A DNA stretch of 5,867 bases. Source: Thermoplasmatota archaeon. Lineage in GTDB: Archaea > Thermoplasmatota > Penumbrarchaeia > Penumbrarchaeales > Penumbrarchaeaceae. The notes beneath the pieces were generated by a model. That model was not told the DNA's origin, made no database searches, and saw nothing but the letters and a program-made list of their open reading frames with translations. The first letter of the stretch is position 1. The number at the start of each line of letters is the position of its first letter. The DNA lies in NCBI GenBank assembly GCA_030591285.1, contig JAUVBH010000116.1, forward strand, positions 1-5,867, read 5' to 3'. This document shows, in pieces, positions 1-5,160 of the stretch. The position numbers and the translations under genes are program-made.

Positions 1-47
1 CTCAAGATTATTCTGAATGGTATCATTGACCTTTATGGCTTTCAGTC

Positions 48-497
48 TCAATCATAGTTGATCCTTGTTTGTTCATCGGTAAGTGTTGGTTTGATCATCT
101 CTTTCCATTCGGGGGAGTCCCAAGTGCCCAATTTCATATGGATATTGTAGTATTTTTGAGGTATTGGATGTGTCCCCAACACTACTTCTAATTGGTATCT
201 TTCCTTGATGAAGTCCCGGAAATGTTCAAGATAAGGGCATGGCGGGTATCCGACCACCATGCCAGTTGCCAGATGAATTACCTGAGCACCATTTTTGATC
301 ATCTCCTCCGGTGCATGCTCAATATTCCCACCGGGACAACCTCCACAAGTGGTGTAACCAACCAATTTAACCTCTTCGTTCTTCCCATACCTGCTGAAAG
401 CTCCTTCTCTATTACGTAAGGATCGCAGACATTTTCCACCGGCGCATGTGTGGTATCGATCGCATATTATTATCCCGATCTTGGTTTCATCAACCAT
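48..497 (-). CDS. CGGC domain-containing protein
   Basis: This 149-residue protein belongs to the CGGC domain family, a small cytoplasmic cysteine-rich family predicted to bind metal; its biochemical role is not established. Visible features are the name-giving CGGC at residues 51-54, further cysteines at 12, 18, 23 and 87 (the last in GYPPCPY), and conserved-looking His/Trp positions such as HLATGM (75-80) and GTHPIP (108-113). There is no signal peptide or membrane segment. The start is supported by an AGGAG Shine-Dalgarno at 507-511, nine bases before the ATG. It begins 17 nt after the peroxiredoxin stop on the same strand, so the two are very probably cotranscribed, suggesting a link to redox or metal stress. 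The family call is from motif recognition; the function is inferred only from context. Confidence 0.9.
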   Translation of the reverse strand: MVDETKIGIIICDRYHTCAGGKCLRSLRNREGAFSRYGKNEEVKLVGYTTCGGCPGGNIEHAPEEMIKNGAQVIHLATGMVVGYPPCPYLEHFRDFIKERYQLEVVLGTHPIPQKYYNIHMKLGTWDSPEWKEMIKPTLTDEQTRINYD

Positions 498-514
498 TAT
501 TGACGTCTCCTATT

Positions 515-1195
515 TCATCGATCTGTCATCAATTTCTTGTGACACAACCACCAGTCAAAGCACTCGAACTCTCCTGCCTTCGCTTTTTCCAATCTTTCCT
601 TTGCGGTTTTCACATCGGTTGCGGGTGGTATGATAACATGATCACCGACGATCTCATTGTTTGGCCAATTGGCAGGCATGGCAACTTTATTCTTATCGGA
701 TATTTGCATGGCGTTCACAACTCTCAGGATCTCGTCCATGTTCCTGCCCAGTTCCTGTGGATAGTAGAGAATGATCCTTATCTTTGCCTCAGCATCCACC
801 ACAAATACAGCTCTTACCGTATTGGTCCCTTTTCCTGGATGAACAAGACCAAGCCTCTCAGCGACCGATCCAGTGTCGGCAATGATCGGGAACTGGATCT
901 CAACTCCCATATTTTCCTTGATCCACTCCTCCCACTTGATATGAGCAAACACCTGATCCACGCTTAGTCCGATCAGTTCACAATTCAGTTCCTTGAAATT
1001 ATCATATCTTTTCTGAAAGGCAACGAATTCGGTTGTACAAACCGGTGTAAAATCGGCTGGGTGGCTGAATAGAACGAACCATTTTCCTGCAAAATGATTA
1101 GGGAGTTCAAACTGGCCACGAGTCGTTTGCACCTTCATTTTTGGGAACTTATCTCCTAAAAGTGGCATACTCATTTTTTCCATCGCATTTTCCAT
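515..1195 (-). CDS. Archaeal Prx6-type peroxiredoxin
   Basis: This is a thiol peroxidase that reduces hydrogen peroxide and alkyl hydroperoxides in the cytosol. With the start used here (226 residues), the peroxidatic cysteine is C53 in PADFTPVCTTEF, and the C-terminus carries C212 and C218 in CFDWWLC. That C-x5-C pair is typical of archaeal Prx6-group enzymes, which build large ring oligomers. The reading frame is open to an ATG at 1249, but a TATA-like box at 1229-1236 lies inside that extension and would start transcription near 1207, so the longer form is unlikely. ATGs at 1195, 1183 and 1174 are all possible; starting at 1174 would number the cysteines 46, 205 and 211, as I recall for the Pyrococcus enzyme. 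There is no clear Shine-Dalgarno, which fits a short-leader mRNA. It is followed by the CGGC-domain gene after 17 nt. Confidence 0.95.
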   Translation of the reverse strand: MENAMEKMSMPLLGDKFPKMKVQTTRGQFELPNHFAGKWFVLFSHPADFTPVCTTEFVAFQKRYDNFKELNCELIGLSVDQVFAHIKWEEWIKENMGVEIQFPIIADTGSVAERLGLVHPGKGTNTVRAVFVVDAEAKIRIILYYPQELGRNMDEILRVVNAMQISDKNKVAMPANWPNNEIVGDHVIIPPATDVKTAKERLEKAKAGEFECFDWWLCHKKLMTDR

Positions 1196-1228
1196 GAAAC
1201 CAACTCTAATGTGATAATGATCGACCCA

Positions 1229-1236
1229 CATATAAA
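1229..1236 (-). promoter_or_regulatory. Putative TATA box for the peroxiredoxin operon
   Basis: The minus strand reads TTTATATG here, close to the archaeal TATA consensus, within an A/T-rich run (1229-1246) that stands out from its surroundings. Transcription would start about 25 nt downstream, near 1207, leaving a leader of roughly 12 nt before the ATG at 1195. Sequence match only. Confidence 0.55.
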
Positions 1237-1308
1237 TATTTTTTAACATGTCAGGGACAGATCAGCGGTACAAATTGCTATAGATCCCATAAATATGGTA
1301 TATTGGAT

Positions 1309-1494
1309 CTAATCATGATCATGAGGGATGCCCTTGATATGAAGGGTCAGGTGCTCTTTATCCTCCAGATCATCTATCCACCCATAATTTGCATCTTCCT
1401 TTGAATCGGGGTCCTTGATATACGACTTGATATCAAGTAATGGCGTGCCATCGAACCCATCCAATCCTGAATTATGGTAATGACATATCTGACA
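1309..1494 (-). pseudogene. trmO: 3' relic of a TrmO/TsaA (UPF0066) tRNA methyltransferase gene
   Basis: An open frame of 61 codons ending in TAG at 1309-1311 encodes LDGFDGTPLLDIKSYI, followed by an acidic stretch containing ANYGWIDDL. This closely matches the C-terminal part of the TrmO/TsaA family, whose signature is (L/F)DGTPVLDIKPY; the family makes the N6-methyl group on t6A37 of certain tRNAs using SAM. The N-terminal two thirds with the SAM-binding part are absent: the frame is closed by TGA at 1495-1497, and the MFS gene ends at 1520. The fragment has no ATG. A neighbouring frame (about 1468-1515) reads like a continuation (KVDVRYVITIIQD), so there may be a frameshift as well as truncation. 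It is best explained as a relic left by deletion or replacement of the upstream part. The motif is seen directly; the history is inferred. Confidence 0.7.
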
Positions 1495-1519
1495 TCAACT
1501 TTATCAATCACTTCCCTCT

Positions 1520-2746
1520 CTATTTACGGCATTTGATCCGGTATATAAATACGACCGAAACTGCAACCAGCAGTCCGAAAATAATGAAGAACACATCGAA
1601 ACCGAATGAATGAACGATCCACCCCCCCGCCAGGGAGAACACGGCCGGAAAGATACTTCCCGCACCCGCCGCACCAGCGTACAATGCCCTGTTCTTCCTC
1701 GTGGAGATCTCCAAAAGGATCCCCGACATTGACACGATGTACATCGTCACAAGGATCCCTCCCACGAAAAAGGTTGACATGAAAAGAATATGATCGTCGG
1801 AAAAAAGGATTACTAGAACTGGCAGGAGCAGGGCCAGCAATATGACGATGTAAAGAAGCTTTCCGTACTTGAACCTCTTCGAGAAATAGAATAGAAGAGA
1901 ACCGGTCATCACAGCTCCGAACACCTTTACAAGAAGCATGGTTCCGACCTGAAGATCTTGAGATGGGAAATTCATCTTGGCATACAGGACCATGAACGAC
2001 ATCAGACCAAGGACATTTCCAAGGGTACTGATGATAAATATGTAATTTCTGAGTTTAGGTTTTTCACGGATCTCTTTTATTACTAAACGGATGAAAGCGA
2101 AAGCACTTTTTACCGGGAGAGCAACACCCTTTATTTCCTTAAGCTTCCAAAAACCCAATGATGCGATAAAAAGGAAAATGGCAGCAAGAATGAAGAGCAC
2201 ACCGTATCCCAAAGAACCGCTCGAACCGGATAGAACCCAGAAAGCTGTCAATGCTGAAACCAGAATTCCGATGGAGTAAACGACCTGCTTCAGAGAAAGG
2301 AAGGATTTCCTCTGTTTCTTGTATATGGACTTGCCCATAATGTCAATGTAACTGATATTCGCAAATGCTCCGCTCAATGAGAAAACCGAGACCAGGGCGA
2401 GGATGAACCAGACCTCACCCGATCCCAGAATGTTCCTCAGAACGAAGAAGAAGACCGCTAATCCTATCAACGATATTACTCGTAGATTTATACCGATGAG
2501 GAGAAAGTTCTTCTTGTATCTCTTTCGATAAAGATACGAGGCAAAGAAAAGCTGTGTGACACTGGATCCACCGATCATGATGCTGACCAGCAACCCGATA
2601 TGTAATGGTGAACCACCCGAATCTGCCACGACCGACGGCATGACAGTATCCACATCCATGAAACTGGAAGCAAGCGCCAGGAATCCAGAGTGCCAGAGGA
2701 ACCACCAGAAGTTACCTTTGGCCATCTTCTCTGTCAATCTTTGCAT
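1520..2746 (-). CDS. MFS-family membrane transporter, substrate unknown
   Basis: This 408-residue protein has about twelve hydrophobic segments (roughly residues 12-30, 48-70, 80-103, 112-135, 153-171, 180-200, then 233-256, 266-288, 297-315, 319-342, 357-377, 381-403). They are split 6+6 by a charged central loop at 201-232, the classic major facilitator layout. The N-terminal MDVDTVMPSVV and the basic loop RKRYKKN after TM2 (74-80) resemble an MFS_1 subgroup common in archaea and thermophiles. No residue here identifies the substrate. The start is supported by a GGGAG Shine-Dalgarno at 2753-2757, six bases upstream. A long inverted repeat sits directly before that site. The gene is 79 nt downstream of the DUF59 gene on the same strand, so readthrough from that operon is possible. 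Drug or small-molecule efflux is possible but unproven. Confidence 0.9.
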   Translation of the reverse strand: MQRLTEKMAKGNFWWFLWHSGFLALASSFMDVDTVMPSVVADSGGSPLHIGLLVSIMIGGSSVTQLFFASYLYRKRYKKNFLLIGINLRVISLIGLAVFFFVLRNILGSGEVWFILALVSVFSLSGAFANISYIDIMGKSIYKKQRKSFLSLKQVVYSIGILVSALTAFWVLSGSSGSLGYGVLFILAAIFLFIASLGFWKLKEIKGVALPVKSAFAFIRLVIKEIREKPKLRNYIFIISTLGNVLGLMSFMVLYAKMNFPSQDLQVGTMLLVKVFGAVMTGSLLFYFSKRFKYGKLLYIVILLALLLPVLVILFSDDHILFMSTFFVGGILVTMYIVSMSGILLEISTRKNRALYAGAAGAGSIFPAVFSLAGGWIVHSFGFDVFFIIFGLLVAVSVVFIYRIKCRK

Positions 2747-2758
2747 ATTTTTCTCCCG

Positions 2759-2795
2759 GATCAGATATTCGTTTGAGACAAACGATCATCTGATC
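2759..2795. promoter_or_regulatory. 37-nt inverted repeat upstream of the MFS gene
   Basis: The arms are GATCAGAT (2759-2766) with ATCTGATC (2788-2795), and CGTTTG (2770-2775) with CAAACG (2779-2784), separated by three unpaired bases on each side and a 3-nt loop. All 14 arm pairs match. It lies between the DUF59 stop (2826) and the MFS Shine-Dalgarno (2753-2757). It could be an operator for a dimeric regulator, or an RNA hairpin in the MFS leader. No T-rich run follows it on either strand, so a simple terminator is less likely. Confidence 0.6.
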
Positions 2796-2825
2796 ATTTT
2801 GATGGTCCCAACTGGTTTGATTTAT

Positions 2826-3143
2826 TCACAATGCCCAATGTTTCTTTGCCAGAATGAAGAAATTTGCCTTGTCCTCGTTGCCCATCCGGCAGGGTTTCAC
2901 TTCAACATTATAATCACTCAATTTTCCCTTTATCTGGTCGATCAACATCTGCTTGATCGGTATGTTCGGGAAGGGGAGTTTCAATTCGACACTCACTTTA
3001 CCCTCGATCTCTGCAATATGTCCGATCATTCCTAGCTCGACCAGATCAAGGTCGATCTCTGGATGCTTCAATTCCTTCAGGCTCTTTTTAATATTTTCCA
3101 AATTATCACCTTTAATTAGCATATTTGGCAGTTTCATCTCCAT
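2826..3143 (-). CDS. DUF59/MIP18-like Fe-S assembly-type protein lacking the usual Cys
   Basis: This 105-residue soluble protein is probably of the DUF59/MIP18 (PaaD-like) family, whose members help assemble or deliver Fe-S clusters. The family hallmark is the stretch LKHPEIDLDLVELGMI (residues 25-40), corresponding to the DPEI...VDLGLI signature, followed by a GKVSVELKLPFP strand. In typical members the next segment carries a conserved cysteine (T-x-x-G-C-P); here it reads PFPNIPIKQ, with no cysteine. The only cysteine is C85 in KPCRMG, near a C-terminal ANFFILAKKHW segment. The frame overlaps the ferredoxin stop: ATG at 3143 gives a 10-nt overlap, while a second in-frame ATG at 3137 forms a classic ATGA junction, so translational coupling is likely. 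Proximity to mrp fits an Fe-S role. The family call is good but made from motifs alone. Confidence 0.72.
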   Translation of the reverse strand: MEMKLPNMLIKGDNLENIKKSLKELKHPEIDLDLVELGMIGHIAEIEGKVSVELKLPFPNIPIKQMLIDQIKGKLSDYNVEVKPCRMGNEDKANFFILAKKHWAL

Positions 3144-3433
3144 CTGTTCCCGGAACCATGGCCCTGCCCTCTTCCATGTCCCATTCCACGACCAGAACCT
3201 CCCCCCATGCCTCTTCCACGTCCCATGCCGCGTCCTGACCCCATGGCCTCTCCGGTTTGATCCACCCCCTCAACGATTATAGCTGCTTTCGGACATGCCC
3301 TTGCAGCTTCCTTTATACATTCCGCTGAATCATCTTTCACTGTAGCAATACTGCCTTCGACCAGGAAGCCATCCGGACAGATATTTACACAGATACCGCA
3401 ACCGATACATAGGTTCCTGCTTATCTCAACCAT
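3134..3433 (-). CDS. Single-cluster 4Fe-4S ferredoxin with Gly/Arg/Met/His-rich tail
   Basis: This 99-residue protein has two parts. Residues 1-58 form a ferredoxin: C9, C12 and C15 with C19-P20 (CIGCGICVNICP), then C39 and C47-P48 (CIKEAARACPKAAI). This is the single-cluster layout in which three N-terminal cysteines plus the remote C47 bind one 4Fe-4S cluster, while C19 and C39 may form a disulfide, as in Pyrococcus-type ferredoxins. Residues 61-99 are a low-complexity tail with repeated GRGMG/GRGRGM units and a His-containing GHGRGQGHGSG, ending NRWR. The tail could bind metal or nucleic acid or be a flexible linker; this is not known. The start has a strong Shine-Dalgarno, GGAAGTGA at 3440-3447, six bases upstream and overlapping the stop of the small ORF before it. 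It probably acts as an electron carrier for its neighbours. Confidence 0.9.
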   Translation of the reverse strand: MVEISRNLCIGCGICVNICPDGFLVEGSIATVKDDSAECIKEAARACPKAAIIVEGVDQTGEAMGSGRGMGRGRGMGGGSGRGMGHGRGQGHGSGNRWR

Positions 3434-3439
3434 AAACCT

Positions 3440-3592
3440 TCACTTCCTTGTGTTCAACGCGTCTCCCGGATCGTAATATCCCGGTTTGAAAGAACGGAAA
3501 AAAAATCCAGAAAGCCTTCTCTTTTCAAACGGGACATTTTCCGAGATCTTTGAGAGAAGCGTCCAAAGGGCGACAGTTCGATTGTGTCGCAT
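3440..3592 (-). CDS. Small 50-aa hypothetical protein, probably leaderless
   Basis: I do not recognise this product. It is a basic, aromatic-rich 50-residue peptide beginning MRHNRTVALWTLL, with RRLSGFFFRSF in the middle and PGYYDPGDAL near the end; there are no cysteines and no clear membrane segment. Three things support it being real. A TATA-like box at 3613-3620 is centred about 25 nt before the ATG, as expected for a leaderless archaeal mRNA. The frame is open from that ATG to a TGA just 6 nt before the ferredoxin start. That TGA is embedded in the ferredoxin Shine-Dalgarno, giving tight coupling. It may be a small protein partner of the ferredoxin or a leader peptide controlling the operon. 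The alternative is that it is an untranslated leader of about 160 nt with a chance open frame. Confidence 0.5.
   Translation of the reverse strand: MRHNRTVALWTLLSKISENVPFEKRRLSGFFFRSFKPGYYDPGDALNTRK
3570..3590. promoter_or_regulatory. Inverted repeat at the predicted transcription start
   Basis: GCGACA (3570-3575) and TGTCGC (3585-3590) are perfect 6-bp arms around a 9-nt centre. They lie immediately downstream of the predicted transcription start and overlap codons 1-8 of the small ORF. This is a usual position for an archaeal repressor operator; as RNA it would be a hairpin right after the AUG. The role is inferred from position only. Confidence 0.35.
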
Positions 3593-3612
3593 AATTGCAC
3601 AACGGAGTGGTG

Positions 3613-3620
3613 GATTTAAA
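3613..3620 (-). promoter_or_regulatory. Putative TATA box for the small ORF-ferredoxin-DUF59 operon
   Basis: The minus strand reads TTTAAATC, preceded by the purine-rich AAAAGG that could serve as a BRE element. The box centre is about 25 nt from the ATG at 3592, matching a leaderless start. It is the best TATA match in the gap between mrp and the ferredoxin. Confidence 0.6.
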
Positions 3621-3663
3621 CCTTTTGGCCCCTCGATAATAGGATAGCTGAGCAGAACGCATC

Positions 3664-3933
3664 TCAGTCATCTTCTACGCAGATCTCTCCTTTCATGGCA
3701 CTCTTGATCGATAAGAATGATAACAGGAGAAATACCAGATCCAGAAGAGTGAATGTTGATAGGAGTATCACCATAAAGGCGATATGAAATGTTTCGTGAT
3801 AGATCAGGATCTATGAACTTGCCTACATCTACAATCATATCAGATCATCGAGCCTTGCTTGGTCGAACCCGACAACAGCCTCCCCTTTGATCTTAGTTAG
3901 AATAGTAAGGAGGTCAGAGTATATGGCTGTCAT
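3664..3933 (-). pseudogene. Frameshifted relic of a small membrane protein, family unknown
   Basis: Three short minus-strand open stretches in different frames read together like one protein of about 90 residues. The first (3835-3933, ATG at 3933) is MTAIYSDLLTILTKIKGEA...FDQARLDDLI. The second (from ATG 3839) gives IVDVGKFIDPDL. The third (3664-3810) gives YHETFHIAFM, then a strongly hydrophobic helix (about VILLSTFTLLDLVFLLLSFL) and a charged tail ending in TGA at 3664. At least two frameshifts are needed to join them. There is no Shine-Dalgarno before the ATG at 3933. I do not recognise the family. The composition looks protein-like (amphipathic helix, then a membrane helix), but each piece alone could be chance. 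It also fills most of the space between mrp and the small ORF's promoter. Confidence 0.35.
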
Positions 3934-4026
3934 GAAAGTCAGTAGTAAATCCCCACATATTGCGCTTGTGTTTAAAACTCACACAGACGCTCAATAGCAG
4001 TACAAGGAACACATTGATCGGGTGGA

Positions 4027-4055
4027 GGATCCACACTTATTATTATTATGGATCC
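4027..4055. repeat. TTA microsatellite flanked by GGATCC palindromes
   Basis: Four TTA units (about 4037-4049) sit between two GGATCC copies (4027-4032 and 4050-4055), 24-52 nt past the mrp stop. The two copies can pair as a 6-bp stem with a 17-nt loop. It might help end mrp transcription, but there is no clear T-run after it. The rest of the 3934-4078 stretch shows nothing else I can support. Confidence 0.3.
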
Positions 4056-4078
4056 AATGATCTTAGAAGTAATTGTGA

Positions 4079-4930
4079 TCATGATCCGAGAATGTTATCT
4101 ACAATAGAAATTACCGCTTTCTGGGATTTGGAACCGTCGTTGTCAATGGTCGGTGAACCGGAGTCACCATTGATCACCATCTCGGGATCTATTGGGATCC
4201 GCCCAAGGAAGTTTACATCCATTTCCTTCGCTGCTTTCTCTCCTCCACCAACGCCAAAGAGATCTATGCTCTCCCCGCAGTGAGGGCAGTCCATACCGCT
4301 CATATTCTCCACAACGCCGAGGAGGTCCATCTTGAGGGACCTGGCGAAGTTGATGGACTTTCTAGAATCGAGAAGTGCAACCTCCTGGGGGGTGGTGACG
4401 ACTATCGCACTTGGGTCGGGAAGAAGTTGAGCAACGCTCAACGCCTCATCTCCAGTTCCTGGTGGGAGATCGACGATAAGATAGTCCATTTCACCCCATA
4501 GGACATCGCTCATGAACTGCTTGATAGCGCCCATCTTGAGTGGCCCTCTCCAGATAACCGGTGAATCACTGTTTTCCATCAGAAAGGACATGGAAAAGAC
4601 CTGAAGACCGTGGACATGCTCGATGGGGAGTATTCCCTCGTTCGTCATCATTGCCTTTTGACCTTCTAATCCGAGCATCTTGGCCACATTTGGTCCGGTA
4701 AGGTCCGCGTCCAGCAAACCCACTTTATATCCCTTTTTAGCCAATCCGAGAGCCAGGTTGACAGCGATCGTTGTCTTTCCAACTCCACCCTTTCCACTCA
4801 TCACTGCTATTCTCTTCTTTGCGTTCTTGATGTTGATATTCAATGGGTCATCGACCTGAACGCTCGGAGTGTTCAATTTGACTTCTGGTGTTTTCATTAT
4901 TATCATCTCTTGATCATCATTATTGCACAT
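4079..4930 (-). CDS. mrp: Mrp/NBP35-family Fe-S carrier ATPase
   Basis: This is a cytosolic P-loop ATPase of the Mrp/ApbC/NBP35 family, which binds a bridging Fe-S cluster as a dimer and passes it to target proteins. In the 283-residue form, the deviant Walker A SGKGGVGKTT is at 45-54, the A' motif DADLTGPN at 74-81, Walker B LIVDLPPGTGD at 151-161, and the cluster-binding CPHC at 215-218 (C215, C218). It has no N-terminal DUF59 domain; a separate DUF59-like gene lies about 0.9 kb downstream. The start is uncertain. ATG 4930 has a GGAGG only at a long 14-nt spacing. ATG 4897 (residue 12) is preceded by AGAGATGAT, resembling GGAGGTGAT, four bases upstream. Starting there loses only a polar tail. 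It is divergent from the plus-strand surface-protein gene. Confidence 0.96.
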   Translation of the reverse strand: MCNNDDQEMIIMKTPEVKLNTPSVQVDDPLNINIKNAKKRIAVMSGKGGVGKTTIAVNLALGLAKKGYKVGLLDADLTGPNVAKMLGLEGQKAMMTNEGILPIEHVHGLQVFSMSFLMENSDSPVIWRGPLKMGAIKQFMSDVLWGEMDYLIVDLPPGTGDEALSVAQLLPDPSAIVVTTPQEVALLDSRKSINFARSLKMDLLGVVENMSGMDCPHCGESIDLFGVGGGEKAAKEMDVNFLGRIPIDPEMVINGDSGSPTIDNDGSKSQKAVISIVDNILGS

Positions 4931-4974
4931 CTAAAGGAGATATTCCTCCATGTTACAGATGCAGAAAAAAATGG

Positions 4975-4984
4975 AATATTTATC
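4975..4984 (-). promoter_or_regulatory. Putative TATA box for mrp
   Basis: The minus strand reads GATAAATATT, preceded by AAAG. Transcription about 25 nt downstream would start near 4953, leaving a leader of roughly 24 nt to the ATG at 4930 or 57 nt to the ATG at 4897. Moderate match only. The rest of the 230-nt divergent gap is A/T-rich, including TTAAATATA near 5021-5029 that could be a second promoter element. Confidence 0.4.
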
Positions 4985-5130
4985 CTTTGTCCATGATTGT
5001 CGTACCCTTACATGTTAATCTTAAATATATTTGCTGTAATTTTCCAAAAGCGATCTGTGAGAACCAAAAAGGTGACGATCCACATCTTTGGCTTGCACAC
5101 ACTTTGGTTTACATAGTCTTTCAATAAAGC

Positions 5131-5138
5131 TTAATAAT
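5131..5138 (+). promoter_or_regulatory. Candidate TATA element for the surface-protein gene
   Basis: TTAATAAT lies about 26 nt before the ATG at 5161, preceded by AAAGC. The whole stretch 5121-5150 is A/T-rich and contains other near matches (for example TTATAAAT at 5143-5150, which is too close to the start), so the exact element is uncertain. Confidence 0.3.
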
Positions 5139-5160
5139 TAAATTATAAATGGGCTTGATC

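Noticed and set aside
1..47. Possible terminator after the CGGC gene
   Set aside because: No hairpin or T-run on the minus strand downstream of the stop within the 47 available bases.
446..967. Plus-strand open frame opposite the peroxiredoxin and CGGC genes
   Set aside because: It is a shadow of two clearly recognised genes; the translation has no family motif.
1309..1325. Clusters of GATC/TGATCA, here and near several gene ends
   Set aside because: GATC is frequent across the window, but I see no regular spacing or strand bias that would mark a distinct element.
2556..3035. Plus-strand open frame spanning the MFS start, the gap and the DUF59 gene
   Set aside because: It crosses two genes and an inverted repeat on the other strand, with no motif or ribosome binding site.
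3565..3600. T-loop-like TTCGATT within complementary arms, suggesting a tRNA
   Set aside because: Base 61 of a T-arm would be G instead of C, and no D-arm, anticodon arm or acceptor stem can be built around it.
4888..5127. Plus-strand open frame of 79 codons in the divergent gap
   Set aside because: It overlaps the mrp 5' end and A/T-rich promoter sequence; the translation looks like translated non-coding DNA, and no Shine-Dalgarno is present.
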